Assembly (NCBI GenBank): GCA_963752745.1
Contig: CAVWAK010000020.1
Span: forward strand, 101,512-165,511
Origin: Thiogranum sp963752745
GTDB lineage: Bacteria; Pseudomonadota; Gammaproteobacteria; DSM-19610
Length of the DNA stretch: 64,000 nucleotides
Direction of reading: 5' to 3'
The notes below the pieces were generated by a model, which was given only the letters and a program-made list of their open reading frames with translations, made no database searches and was not told the DNA's origin. Both the position numbers and the translations under genes were made by a program. Below are positions 18,172-26,768 of the stretch, piece after piece (position 1 is the first letter of the stretch; each line of letters starts with the position of its first letter).

Positions 18172-19143
18172 TTATTTCAACGTAAACTGTCCGCCAAGCA
18201 CCTGACCGACACCACGCCCCATGGCGGTACCGAAACGCTTGCTGAATTTCTGCAGCCAGTCTTCAGCTGGCGTGTAGTCCACGATGGTTTCAGCACCGAT
18301 CACTTCACGAGCCACATGATCGGAGCTGCCAAGTTTATCCACCAGTCCAAGTTCTACAGCCTGCTCGCCGGTCCACACATAGCCGCTGAACAGATCAGAG
18401 TTATCTTTAAGCTTTTCGCCCCTTCCCTCACGGACCACCTGAATAAACTGCTGGTGAATGTCATCGAGCAATTCCTGCACGTGTTTAACATCGCCGGCCT
18501 TGACGGGCTCAAAAGGATCCAGGAACCCCTTGTTTTCACCTGCGGTCAGCAAGCGACGCTCGACGCCCAGCTTTTGCATGGCATCGACAAAGCCGAACCC
18601 GTCCATACGCACGCCGATGGAACCTACAATGCTGGCTTTGTCGGCATAAACCTCGTCAGCTGCGGCGGCAATGTAGTAACCACCGGATGCACAGATATCG
18701 CTGATTACGGCATACAGAGGCTTGTCCGGGTATTCCTTGCGCAGACGCTTGATTTCGTCGTTGATGTAGCCCGCTTGTACAGGACTGCCACCCGGGCTGT
18801 TAATGCGAAGTATAACGCCAGCAGAATTTTCGTCTTCGAAAGCGTCTCTTAATCCCTCGATTATGTTATCTGCATTGGCATCTTCATCAGATGCAATGAC
18901 GCCGTCCAGTTCTACCAGGGCCGTATGTTTGCCGTCTTCTGCAATATCCATATCAACACTCGGTGTGTAGAGATAAAGAATGAGTGCCAGGTAGACAAAC
19001 ATCAGTAGCTTGAAAAAGATTCCCCAGCGGCGTGCGGCACGCTGCTCCTTGAGGGATGAGAATGCCAGACGATTGATCATGTCCCGCTGCCATTCCGTCG
19101 ACTGCGTTTTATCCTGTTCGTCTGAGTGATGTTGGGTTTCCAT
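18172..19143 (-). CDS. sppA: Signal peptide peptidase SppA, short form
   Basis: The 323-residue inner-membrane serine protease degrades cleaved signal peptides. After a cytoplasmic N-terminus (1-40) with a basic stretch, a single membrane helix (44-60) anchors a periplasmic S49-type domain. The catalytic serine is in the CASGGYY motif (residues about 148-154), and the general-base lysine should be in the next conserved block; ADKASIVGSIGVR is intact. At about half the length of E. coli SppA it is the short form, which works as a larger oligomer. It lies just downstream of the HAD phosphatase gene, with a gap of 11 bases, and converges with maf. Confidence 0.92.
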   Translation of the reverse strand: METQHHSDEQDKTQSTEWQRDMINRLAFSSLKEQRAARRWGIFFKLLMFVYLALILYLYTPSVDMDIAEDGKHTALVELDGVIASDEDANADNIIEGLRDAFEDENSAGVILRINSPGGSPVQAGYINDEIKRLRKEYPDKPLYAVISDICASGGYYIAAAADEVYADKASIVGSIGVRMDGFGFVDAMQKLGVERRLLTAGENKGFLDPFEPVKAGDVKHVQELLDDIHQQFIQVVREGRGEKLKDNSDLFSGYVWTGEQAVELGLVDKLGSSDHVAREVIGAETIVDYTPAEDWLQKFSKRFGTAMGRGVGQVLGGQFTLK

Positions 19144-19154
19144 AGTGTCCTACC

Positions 19155-19880
19155 TCAATCGGCCGCCAACAATGACGGCTGTATTATAAATTCCGGGTCC
19201 AGAAGTTGCTGTTCAGCGAGCCAGTCGACCAGCTCACCGATGGTATCAAGACAGGCCAGCGGCTGATGCGCCATCAGGCGCCCGCGTTCATGAACGCCAT
19301 AGCTCACAGCTACAGGATGAACGCCAGCCTGGATTGCCATATTCATATCATATTCGGTGTCACCAACCATCAGCGTGTTTGCGGCTTCAATGCCTGTTTC
19401 CTGCAGTATCTCTTCCAGCATCTGCGGGTGAGGTTTGGAACGGGTTTCATCCGAGCAGCGCGTCACAGAAAACATCGATTCGAGTTCAGTATGTTTTAAT
19501 ACCCTTTCGAGGCCTGTGCGGCCTTTGCCAGTTGCAATAGCCAGTTCGAAGCCGGCTTCCCTCAACAGCAGTAACGTTTCGCGCGCGCCCGGGAATAATT
19601 CTGAATCATCTGCCTGAGTAAACCAGTGGTGCCTGTAACTATCGACAAACTGCCGACTAAATTGTTCATCACGTCCGGGATACAGGCTATCGATAGCCTC
19701 CTTGAGTCCCAACCCGATAATATTGCGGCACTCGTCGGCAGTGCGTGATTCCAGCTGCATATCACGTATTGCGCCAAACATGGAATGCACTATCTGGGTC
19801 TCCGAGTCCATCAGTGTCCCGTCCCAGTCGAACACAATGAGCCGGATGGCTGCTGGCATGATTTCCTTGCTTTTCATCAT
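19155..19880 (-). CDS. HAD-family phosphatase (phosphoglycolate-phosphatase-like)
   Basis: The 241-residue haloacid dehalogenase hydrolase has motif I FDWDGTLMDSE (residues about 18-28) with the nucleophile Asp. Motif II is the Thr in LAIATGKGR, with the motif III lysine in ETRSKPHPQMLEE and the motif IV acidic pair in MVGDTEYDM. The cap domain between motifs I and II is helical, as in Gph. The substrate could be phosphoglycolate, another small sugar phosphate or a nucleotide; the sequence does not decide. The order rluC-HAD-sppA on one strand is conserved in pseudomonads, and the gap to rluC is 8 bases, so they form one operon. Met8 is an alternative start. Confidence 0.85.
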   Translation of the reverse strand: MMKSKEIMPAAIRLIVFDWDGTLMDSETQIVHSMFGAIRDMQLESRTADECRNIIGLGLKEAIDSLYPGRDEQFSRQFVDSYRHHWFTQADDSELFPGARETLLLLREAGFELAIATGKGRTGLERVLKHTELESMFSVTRCSDETRSKPHPQMLEEILQETGIEAANTLMVGDTEYDMNMAIQAGVHPVAVSYGVHERGRLMAHQPLACLDTIGELVDWLAEQQLLDPEFIIQPSLLAAD

Positions 19881-19888
19881 ACTGCTTA

Positions 19889-20860
19889 TTAACTACTCGT
19901 CCTTTTATCGGACAGAGTCTCCAGTTGTTGAATGACATCCCTGAGTTCATTGCCCAGGGGTGCGCTTATTTCTATTTCCCGATTTCGCTCCACATCACGA
20001 AAAGCTATGTAATGCGCGTGCAAAAACAGGCGTTTCAGTCCCAGTTTGGCCAGATCCCGGTTAAATTCCGGATCCCCGTACTTGTTGTCACCGGCCAGCG
20101 GGTGCCCGGCGTGGGCCGCGTGTACCCGGATCTGGTGGGTCCTCCCGGTCTCCAGGCTGGCCTCCATCATGCTGCTGCCGGTATAGCCCTGGAGCATCCG
20201 GAAACGGGTTAATGCCTGTTTTCCGTCGCTATCCACGCGGACCACACGTTCCCCGCCCTGAAGCAGATTTTTCTTGAGCGGCACATCTACTTTCCAGGGG
20301 CCGCCACTCCAGTCGCCCTGTGCCAGCAGCAAATAGCGCTTGTGGATACTGTTGCTGCGCATGAGTTCGTGCAGCGTGCGTAGCTCGCTACGTTTTTTTG
20401 CGATCAGCAGGCAACCGGACGTCTCCCGGTCAAGGCGATGTACCAGCTCCAGGTACGGTGCATCCGGTCGCAGCGCCCGCAGACCTTCGATAACGCCATA
20501 ACTCAGGCCGCTGCCGCCATGGACAGCCATACCGGACGGCTTGTCCAGGACCAGCAGACGTTCATCTTCATAGATGATGGCGCTGGCCAGACGCTCCAGA
20601 GCGCGGCTCCCAGGTGCCGCCTGCGGAGTCTTTTCCGGCAACCGCACGGGCGGAATCCGCACCCGGTCGCCCGTCTTCAGGCGGTACTCGGGCTTGGCCC
20701 GACCTTTATTGATCCGAACTTCGCCCTTGCGCAGCAAGCGGTATATTCGGCTTTTCGGAACCCCTTTGAGGACACGCAGCAAAAAATTGTCGATCCGTTG
20801 ACCGGCCTGCTCAGCAGATATGTCAAGCCACTGAACGGCTGGCTTCTGCAGATTTTCCAT
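19889..20860 (-). CDS. rluC: 23S rRNA pseudouridine synthase RluC
   Basis: The 323-residue enzyme isomerises uridines in the peptidyl-transferase region of 23S rRNA (positions 955, 2504 and 2580 in E. coli). An S4 RNA-binding domain (about residues 14-70, AGQRIDNFLLRVLKGVPKSR) precedes the catalytic domain. That domain carries the key aspartate in HRLDRETSGCLLIAKK and the closing motif TGRTHQIRVHAAHAGHPLAGD. The frame is open well upstream, but homology starts at MENLQKP, so I use the ATG at 20860. It is divergent from rne, as in E. coli and pseudomonads, and leads the rluC-HAD-sppA operon. Confidence 0.93.
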   Translation of the reverse strand: MENLQKPAVQWLDISAEQAGQRIDNFLLRVLKGVPKSRIYRLLRKGEVRINKGRAKPEYRLKTGDRVRIPPVRLPEKTPQAAPGSRALERLASAIIYEDERLLVLDKPSGMAVHGGSGLSYGVIEGLRALRPDAPYLELVHRLDRETSGCLLIAKKRSELRTLHELMRSNSIHKRYLLLAQGDWSGGPWKVDVPLKKNLLQGGERVVRVDSDGKQALTRFRMLQGYTGSSMMEASLETGRTHQIRVHAAHAGHPLAGDNKYGDPEFNRDLAKLGLKRLFLHAHYIAFRDVERNREIEISAPLGNELRDVIQQLETLSDKRTSS

Positions 20861-20973
20861 AGCGGCGATTTTACCAGCACGCGTCGAAGACTGCTCAACT
20901 ATCGTTATCCGGGGCGCTTTCAATTTCACCGCAATACAGAGGGTTGGCAAACTGCTGATGGCTATATAAGCAT

Positions 20974-21002
20974 TTGATATAACGAGAATGTATTGATATA
21001 GT
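20974..21002 (+). promoter_or_regulatory. Sigma-70-type promoter for rne
   Basis: TTGATA (20974-20979) and TATAGT (20997-21002) are separated by exactly 17 bases, a close match to the housekeeping consensus. It points towards rne and would start transcription near 21009, giving a leader of about 320 bases. Confidence 0.65.
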
Positions 21003-21149
21003 CGGGCAGTCGGCGCAATACGCTGGCAGTCCGGGAAAACGGGCTGTCGCGGCCGGCATACAGAACCCGGATTCGTTTCTGCCACGCTTGACCCTGGTCT
21101 AGGTGTGGAAATCGAACGGAGACCCAAGTGTCTCCACCTGTGTTACTCA

Positions 21150-21326
21150 ATGAACAATTTGGTTGCTCCCGTGACGCTATTGATCGTTTTGATGATTGGC
21201 CTGACATTCGGACTGACATACTGGCTTGGCCGGTATCCAGGCGCACTGCCTGATAGTGCGCCGTCAGCCGGTATTGTTGCCAATTTCCAGACGCACTCTC
21301 GGCACGGTGGAGCACACGAGAGATAA
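21150..21326 (+). CDS. Possible small membrane protein in the rne leader
   Basis: The 58-residue frame from the ATG at 21150 begins with a clear hydrophobic helix (VAPVTLLIVLMIGLTFGL, about residues 5-22) followed by WLGRYPGALPD and a polar, His-rich tail. Codon use looks compatible with translation and the stop lies 5 bases before the rne ATG, so it could couple rne translation. I recognise no family. It lies wholly inside the predicted rne leader, so it could be a leader peptide, an independent small membrane protein or chance. Only conservation in relatives would decide. Confidence 0.35.
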   Translation: MNNLVAPVTLLIVLMIGLTFGLTYWLGRYPGALPDSAPSAGIVANFQTHSRHGGAHER

Positions 21327-21331
21327 AACTA

Positions 21332-23896
21332 ATGAAACGCATGCTTATCAACGCCACGCAGCCGGAAGAACTGCGTGTCGCTCTGGTCGAAGGCCAGAAA
21401 CTTTACGATCTTGATATAGAGGTACCGGCTAAAGGCCAGAAAAAGTCTAACGTCTACAAAGGTAAAATCACCCGCATCGAGCCCAGTCTCGAAGCCGCCT
21501 TTGTTGATTACGGTGCCGAACGCCATGGTTTTCTGCCGCTGAAAGAAGTCGCGCGTGGCTATTTCAGGGAAGGCGCGGGCGAAGGCGGCCGGGTCACTAT
21601 CAAGGAAGCCCTCCGCGAAGGCCAGGAAGTTATTGTCCAGGTCGAAAAGGAAGAACGCGGCAACAAAGGCGCCGCCCTCACCACCTTTATCAGTCTTGCC
21701 GGTCGCTACCTGGTTCTGATGCCAAATAACCCGCGTGCCGGCGGAGTTTCCCGTCGTATCGAGGGCGAAGACCGCAATATCGTACGCGACGCCATGGCGC
21801 AGCTGGAGTACCCGGCTGACATGGGGTTGATCGTCCGCACCGCCGGTGTCGGTCGCCAGGCAGAAGAACTCCAGTGGGACCTGGACTATCTGTTGCAGCT
21901 GTGGAGTTCAATCTCCAAGGCCGCCGATGAACGTCAGGCACCCTTCCTGATCTACCAGGAAAGCAACGTCATCATTCGTGCCCTGCGCGATCACTTGCGC
22001 AGTGACATCGGTGAAATTCTGGTTGATGACGAAGAAATTCATCAGCGTGCGATCGAATTCATGACCCAGGTCATGCCGCACAACCTGAAAAAACTGAAGC
22101 GCTATGACGACCCGGTACCGCTGTTCTCCAGGTACCAGATCGAGAGCCAGATCGAATCAGCCTTTCAGCGTGAAGTCACGCTGCCTTCCGGCGGTGCTAT
22201 CGTCATTGATCACACCGAAGCACTGCTGTCGATTGATATCAACTCGGCGCGTGCCACCAAGGGCAGCGATATCGAAGAAACTGCGCTGAATACCAACCTC
22301 GAAGCGGCGGACGAAGTTGCCCGGCAACTGCGTCTGCGCGATCTGGGTGGCCTGGTGGTGATCGATTTTATCGATATGCAACCTACCAAGCACCAGCGTG
22401 AAGTCGAAAACCGCTTGCGAGAAGCACTGCGCATGGACCGCGCACGCGTACAGATCGGACGTATCTCGCGCTTTGGTCTGCTCGAAATGTCGCGCCAGCG
22501 TTTACGCCCTTCGCTGGGTGAGTCCAGCCAGATTGTCTGTCCGCGCTGCTGTGGTCAGGGTACTGTTCGTGGTGTTGAATCACTCTCCCTGTCTATCCTG
22601 CGTATTGTTGACGAAGAAGCCATGAAGGAAAAAACCGGACGCATCGTTGCCAGGGTTCCTGTGGATGTCGGCACCTATCTGCTCAACGAGAAACGCGACA
22701 TCCTGTTCGATCTTGAAAAACGCCATAACCTTAATGTTGCGCTGATTCCGACACCCAGCCTGGAAACGCCACATTACGAAATCAAGCGGGTGCGTAATGA
22801 TGAACTTGAAGGCGACAACAGTGCTGTCAGTCATAAGTTAATCGTAACTGAAGAGGAAAAAGACAATCTCGAAGATGCACTGGCTACTACCAAGGCAGCC
22901 GTTGAAATAGAGAAACCGGCTGTGCAGGCAATTGCACCTGCAGCCCCTGCCCCGGTTATTCAGCGCGAGCCTGAAGCTGCTACCCAGCAACCCGGTTTAC
23001 TGCGCCGCATGTGGGCCAGCCTGTTTGGTCCCGGCACTGTAGTGGAAGAAGAGAAGCCCAAAAAAGCTCCCCAGCGCAGTCGCGGTGGCAATGCCGCACG
23101 GGGTGGGCGCGGTCGAACCGGCGGCAACAGCCGCAAACGTGGTGGACAGTCAGCACGTCGCCCTGAAGGCAACGGCAAGCAACAGCAGCAGCAACAGCGT
23201 AGTGGCGGTCAGAAACGCCGCCCGAATGCACCCAAGGGAGATGCAGCTAACGTCGAGGCCAAGCCGGAAAAAGCAGCGCCAACCGAAAAAGCGACAACAG
23301 ACAATAAAGAGCAACAGTCATCAACTAATGCCCAGGATGCATCGGGTAACAAGAACACGCAGGGCCGTAGCAATCGACGTGGGCGGCGTGGTGGCCGCAG
23401 ACGTTCAGGTCAGCGTAATAAAGATGGACAGTCAGCTAACCAGCCACAGGCTGACGGTGATAATGCGGCTTCTGGCGACACCTCCGCAACCAGCAGTGGA
23501 GCACCCAAGTCGACAGCAGATGCATCTGTCACCCCCATCAAGAGTGCTCAACAAAACACTGATGCCCCAATTACGACCAACGCTCCGGTAGCCAAGTCAC
23601 CGGGTAGCGAGGCACCCGGTCCGGCGTCAAGTAGCGCTCCGAAACCGGCTAGTGGAGAATCCAAACCGGCCCCGGTTAGCGCTCCAAAACCGGCTAGTGG
23701 AGAATCCAAACCGGTATCGAGTTCGGCTCCAAAGCCAGCGGCTGGGGTAGAATCCAAACCGGCCCCGGTTAGCGCTCCGAAACCGGTTAGCGGAGAGTCC
23801 AAACCGGTATCGAGTTCAGCTCCAAAGCCAGCAGCTGGCGTAGAATCCAAACCGGCCTCAAGTACCGCTCCGAAACCGGCCGTTGGTGATGACTGA
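21332..23896 (+). CDS. rne: Ribonuclease E
   Basis: The 854-residue endoribonuclease starts mRNA decay and processes rRNA and tRNA. The N-terminus MKRMLINATQPEELRVALVE and the S1 domain (YKGKITRIEPSLEAAFVDYG, about 35-120) match E. coli closely. The catalytic aspartates are in LSIDINSARATKG and VVIDFIDMQ (near 300 and 343), and the zinc-link is CPRCCGQGTVR near 402. QQPGLLRRMWASLFG (near 550) corresponds to the membrane-binding amphipathic segment A. The C-terminal scaffold has Arg/Gly-rich RNA-binding stretches (RSRGGNAARGGRGRTGG, GRSNRRGRRGGRRR) and then tandem Ser/Ala/Pro/Lys repeats instead of an obvious enolase/PNPase site. It is shorter than the E. coli enzyme (1061). Autoregulation through the leader is likely. 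Confidence 0.97.
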   Translation: MKRMLINATQPEELRVALVEGQKLYDLDIEVPAKGQKKSNVYKGKITRIEPSLEAAFVDYGAERHGFLPLKEVARGYFREGAGEGGRVTIKEALREGQEVIVQVEKEERGNKGAALTTFISLAGRYLVLMPNNPRAGGVSRRIEGEDRNIVRDAMAQLEYPADMGLIVRTAGVGRQAEELQWDLDYLLQLWSSISKAADERQAPFLIYQESNVIIRALRDHLRSDIGEILVDDEEIHQRAIEFMTQVMPHNLKKLKRYDDPVPLFSRYQIESQIESAFQREVTLPSGGAIVIDHTEALLSIDINSARATKGSDIEETALNTNLEAADEVARQLRLRDLGGLVVIDFIDMQPTKHQREVENRLREALRMDRARVQIGRISRFGLLEMSRQRLRPSLGESSQIVCPRCCGQGTVRGVESLSLSILRIVDEEAMKEKTGRIVARVPVDVGTYLLNEKRDILFDLEKRHNLNVALIPTPSLETPHYEIKRVRNDELEGDNSAVSHKLIVTEEEKDNLEDALATTKAAVEIEKPAVQAIAPAAPAPVIQREPEAATQQPGLLRRMWASLFGPGTVVEEEKPKKAPQRSRGGNAARGGRGRTGGNSRKRGGQSARRPEGNGKQQQQQQRSGGQKRRPNAPKGDAANVEAKPEKAAPTEKATTDNKEQQSSTNAQDASGNKNTQGRSNRRGRRGGRRRSGQRNKDGQSANQPQADGDNAASGDTSATSSGAPKSTADASVTPIKSAQQNTDAPITTNAPVAKSPGSEAPGPASSSAPKPASGESKPAPVSAPKPASGESKPVSSSAPKPAAGVESKPAPVSAPKPVSGESKPVSSSAPKPAAGVESKPASSTAPKPAVGDD
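23622..23890 (+). repeat. Six-unit tandem repeat encoding the RNase E C-terminus
   Basis: About six units of 45-48 bases encode variants of SAPKP-A-x-G-(V)-ESKP followed by APV or VSSS. Two unit types alternate (one with GCCCCGGTTAGC, one with GTATCGAGTTCGGC), so a two-unit block of about 93 bases has itself been duplicated. The repeats are in frame with rne and end at its stop. They form a basic, proline-rich, disordered tail and are a likely source of length variation between strains. Confidence 0.85.
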
Positions 23897-23938
23897 TCTG
23901 ACAGCTCAATCGCTTGTCTGAGTAACAACCGTTGGCAG

Positions 23939-23953
23939 GTTACAAAATGTAAC
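23939..23953. promoter_or_regulatory. Palindrome upstream of the zinc locus (candidate Zur box)
   Basis: GTTACAAAATGTAAC is an inverted repeat with six paired bases on each side of a three-base centre. It lies 48 bases before the ATG of the first gene of the zinc locus. The GTTA/TAAC ends resemble gammaproteobacterial Zur operators, but the spacing differs from the usual GTTATA-n-TATAAC core, so the assignment is tentative. Confidence 0.4.
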
Positions 23954-24001
23954 TGGCCAGTGGTTTTTAAACTGCCCGATTGTCGTTTGCAGAATATCGA
24001 T

Positions 24002-24298
24002 ATGTTTCACCACATGCCAAAATGGTTTCTACTTGCTGTCCTCTTGCTTGGGCAGACAACGCTGCTGGCACATCAGTCAGACCTTGACGCGCATTCAGGT
24101 TCTTCAGAAAACTGCTTGGTCTGCCACATCACGTCCAGCATGGATGCTATATCGGTCGGAACATCGACCCATGCTGTAAACCCTGTTTACGGCAAGATAC
24201 AACTACCGGTTATTTCAGCCCCCTGTCCACCTGCCTTCACTCATATTCCGAACAGCCGCGCTCCTCCAGTGATTCACGTCACCCCAATCCTGGGCTAA
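24002..24298 (+). CDS. Small exported CxxCH protein of the zinc locus
   Basis: The 98-residue protein has a signal peptide (hydrophobic FLLAVLLLGQTTLLA, cleavage after LAHQ or nearby). The short mature part is rich in His and Pro with one Cys-Leu-Val-Cys-His motif (ENCLVCHITSS) and a further Cys. Similar small proteins with a CxxCH motif (DUF2946-like) stand before metal-transport genes in other proteobacteria. The motif could bind zinc or, less likely, haem. I start at ATG 24002 since the 14 residues before it do not read as a signal sequence. It is first in line after the palindrome at 23939-23953 and before the porin-like gene. Confidence 0.55.
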   Translation: MFHHMPKWFLLAVLLLGQTTLLAHQSDLDAHSGSSENCLVCHITSSMDAISVGTSTHAVNPVYGKIQLPVISAPCPPAFTHIPNSRAPPVIHVTPILG

Positions 24299-24428
24299 CT
24301 ACTGGTTTCAGGTTTAGGTCGCCATCCAGGACCGGATAAATTACCTGCCTGTATTCGAGACTACGTCTGGCCTGGTTATGAGTATGTCGCACCTGTAAGG
24401 GTGTTCGACTGGATGTGGAGAAATACAA

Positions 24429-25854
24429 ATGAATGTATTTGGAGCCAACTTATTTACGCTGTGCCTTGGAATGTCACTTACAAACAGCATTCATGCTGCA
24501 GACCCTGGCAGAGAACTGGAAGATATCCGTCAACAAATGGAAGCGCTTCGAAAAGCATACGAGTCACAGCTCAAAGCGCTTGAGGAACGGTTGCAGAAAG
24601 CAGAACTACAGGCAATAGAGAACAGCGCAATTCTAGCGGAAAATCAGCAGATATCCGGTAAGACTACTAACGCTTCTGGCGGTTTCGTTAGCAACGCTTT
24701 CAATCCGGCAATTTCCCTGGTGTTGCAAGGCTCCGTCAACAGCTACTCTCAAAATCCCGACGACTATGCCCTGCCCGGTTTTCAGATAGGTGGCGAAGCA
24801 GGACTGGCCGCAGAGGGTTTGACGCTGGATGAAACCGAACTCACTGCATCAGCAAGCGTTGACCAGTGGTTTTATGCCGAGACTACGGTCGCGTTGCACG
24901 ATGATAACGACGACACCGATATCGATGTTGAGGAAGCCTATGCCGACCCTCTGATGTTGCCAGCCGGGCTGGGTGGGCGTTTTGGACGTTTTTATTCAGA
25001 TGTGGGCTACCTCAATCGCTTTCATACCCATGCGTGGGACTTCCATGATGCACCATTGGCCTACCGCGCCTTCCTGGGCAAGCAGTATCGAGATGACGGT
25101 GTGCGCGTGAACTGGACTGCTCCAACGGACATGTATGTCATGTTCGGTGCCGAGACTTACGCGGGCAATCAATTCCCGGCCGGAGAGTCGGAAAGTGTTA
25201 TTGGGGATGTTCAAACCGCTTTTCTGAAACTGGGCGGTGATATCGGTGTCAGCCATGCGTGGCAGGCAGGTGTTTCCGCACTGGTTGCCGATGTGAATGA
25301 TCGTGAGGGTGATGGCCATAGCCACGGTAGTGATGCGGATGGTTCTTCCTTCACCGGTGACTCTGATCTGTACATCGCTGATGTTGTCTATCAGTGGGCA
25401 CCCGGTGGTAATCCGGGTTTACGTAATTTCAAGTTGCAAGCGGAATACTTCTATCGAGAAGAGGATGGTGATATTACATTTACAGAGGGAGCCAACACTG
25501 CGCTCATGGATTACGACGGAGAGCAAAAAGGCTGGTATGCGCAGGCCGTATACCAGTTTATGCCACATTGGCGAGTTGGTGTGCGTTACGACTGGCTGGA
25601 TGCAGATAACGACCTGAGCTGTCGTCAACATTGGCGGATTCACCGATCCTGAGGAGGTGATTGATGAGTCCGGTTTTGATAGTGAAGGTCACGACCCGAA
25701 ACGCTGGAGTATTATGGCCGACTGGAGTCCAAGTGAATTCAGCCGGATTCGTGCGCAGTACAATCGCGATGAATCTCGACCCGACAAGACAGACAACCAG
25801 TGGTCACTTCAGTACATCATGAGTCTAGGTGCCCACGGCGCGCACGAGTTTTAG
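24429..25854 (+). pseudogene. Outer-membrane porin-like protein of the zinc locus, frameshifted
   Basis: The first frame (24429-25652) gives a signal peptide, a coiled-coil stretch (LEDIRQQMEALRKAYESQ) and a beta-barrel-like body with a His/Asp loop (DREGDGHSHGSDADGSS) that could bind metal. At about 25617-25621 the frame breaks after DWLDADNDLS. The end of the barrel continues in the next frame (VVNIGGFTDPEE..., ending LGAHGAHEF with the terminal Phe of an outer-membrane protein) and stops at 25854. Skipping one base restores a single protein of about 475 residues. This is either a genuine disrupted gene or a sequencing error. The family occurs beside zinc ABC transporters as a zinc-regulated outer-membrane protein without TonB features. 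Confidence 0.75.
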
Positions 25855-25866
25855 GGGCTGTTGAGC

Positions 25867-26768
25867 ATGAATCGATTATTATTTTGCTTTTCGTTGCTGA
25901 TATCGACGATTCTACCGGCAAAGGCCGACCTGAGGATCTTTGCTTGCGAGCCTGAATGGGGCGCCCTGGCCACCGAACTTGCTGGCGATAAAGCCAGTGT
26001 GTTCATCGCCACTACCGCGTTTCAGGACGTCCACCATATTCAGGCACGTCCCAGCCTGATTGCACAGGTAAGGCGTGCAGACCTGGTTGTCTGTACCGGT
26101 GCGGACCTGGAAGCTCGGCTGGTTGCCGGTACTGCTTCGCCGCAGTAACAACCGCAGACGTTCTGCCAGGCAGTAGCGGTTATTTCCTGGCAGCGGACTA
26201 CGTACAGATGCTGTCTGTACCTGACACTATCGATCGCGCTGCCGGCGACGTACACCCGGACGGAAATCCGCATATTCAGCTGGATCCCCGTAACTACTTT
26301 CCTGTTACCCGTGCACTTCTGCAGCGCATGATAGAGCTGGACGGCGATAATGCTGATTATTATCAGCGCCAAAGCAGCGATTTTTTAAAGCGATGGCAAT
26401 CTTCGCTTGAACTCTGGGAACAACGTGCGGCGACATTAAAGAACATGCCCATCGTTGTATACCACGATGCCTGGGTTTATCTGAATTACTGGCTGGGTTT
26501 GAATCAGCTGGCAGAGTTGGAACCTAAACCCGGTGTGCCACCTACCAGCAGTCACCTGTCAGCCACTATCAAGCACATGCAAATTGAACCGGCACGGGCC
26601 ATTATTCGCGCGCCCTTCAAGCCGGCTCGTGCTGCTGACTGGTTGCATGACCGCACAGACATTCCGGTGTTGGTTCTGCCCTATACCGTAGGTGGTAACC
26701 CGCAGGCCGAAGATCTGTTCGGCCTGTTCGACTCAACGCTTTCCTTGCTGCTGGGTGTTTCACCATGA
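25867..26768 (+). pseudogene. znuA: Zinc ABC transporter substrate-binding protein ZnuA, two frameshifts
   Basis: The product is a periplasmic metal-binding protein of the ZnuA family broken into three frames. Frame one (ATG at 25867) gives a signal peptide and the start of the domain to GADLEA. Skipping a base near 26115-26116 gives GWLPVLLRRSNN, and skipping another near 26150-26153 gives ADVLPGSSGYFLAADYV and on to the stop at 26768. The rebuilt protein carries the metal-site histidines in DVHHIQ, GNPHIQLDPRN and the PTSSHLSA region. The rest reads without further breaks. The stop overlaps the znuB start (ATGA). Whether the shifts are real or errors decides if the locus works. Confidence 0.8.

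Larger units (their letters stand above)
20861..21331. other. Divergent rluC/rne intergenic region with long rne leader
   Basis: This 471-base stretch lies between the divergent rluC and rne genes. It holds a well-formed sigma-70-type promoter towards rne (20974-21002) and a possible small membrane-peptide gene (21150-21326). The predicted leader from the promoter to the rne ATG is about 320 bases. In E. coli the rne 5' untranslated region is similarly long and mediates feedback control by RNase E itself. No similarity to its structures can be shown here without folding. Confidence 0.6.

Noticed and set aside
22960..23231. Overlapping frames opposite the Arg/Gly-rich part of rne
   Set aside because: Low-complexity GC-rich coding DNA often opens the reverse frames. 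No domain is seen.
23548..23928. Minus-strand 126-codon frame with regular LDSTPAAGFGA repeats
   Set aside because: It is the antisense reading of the tandem repeat in rne; the regularity comes from the repeat and not from a gene.
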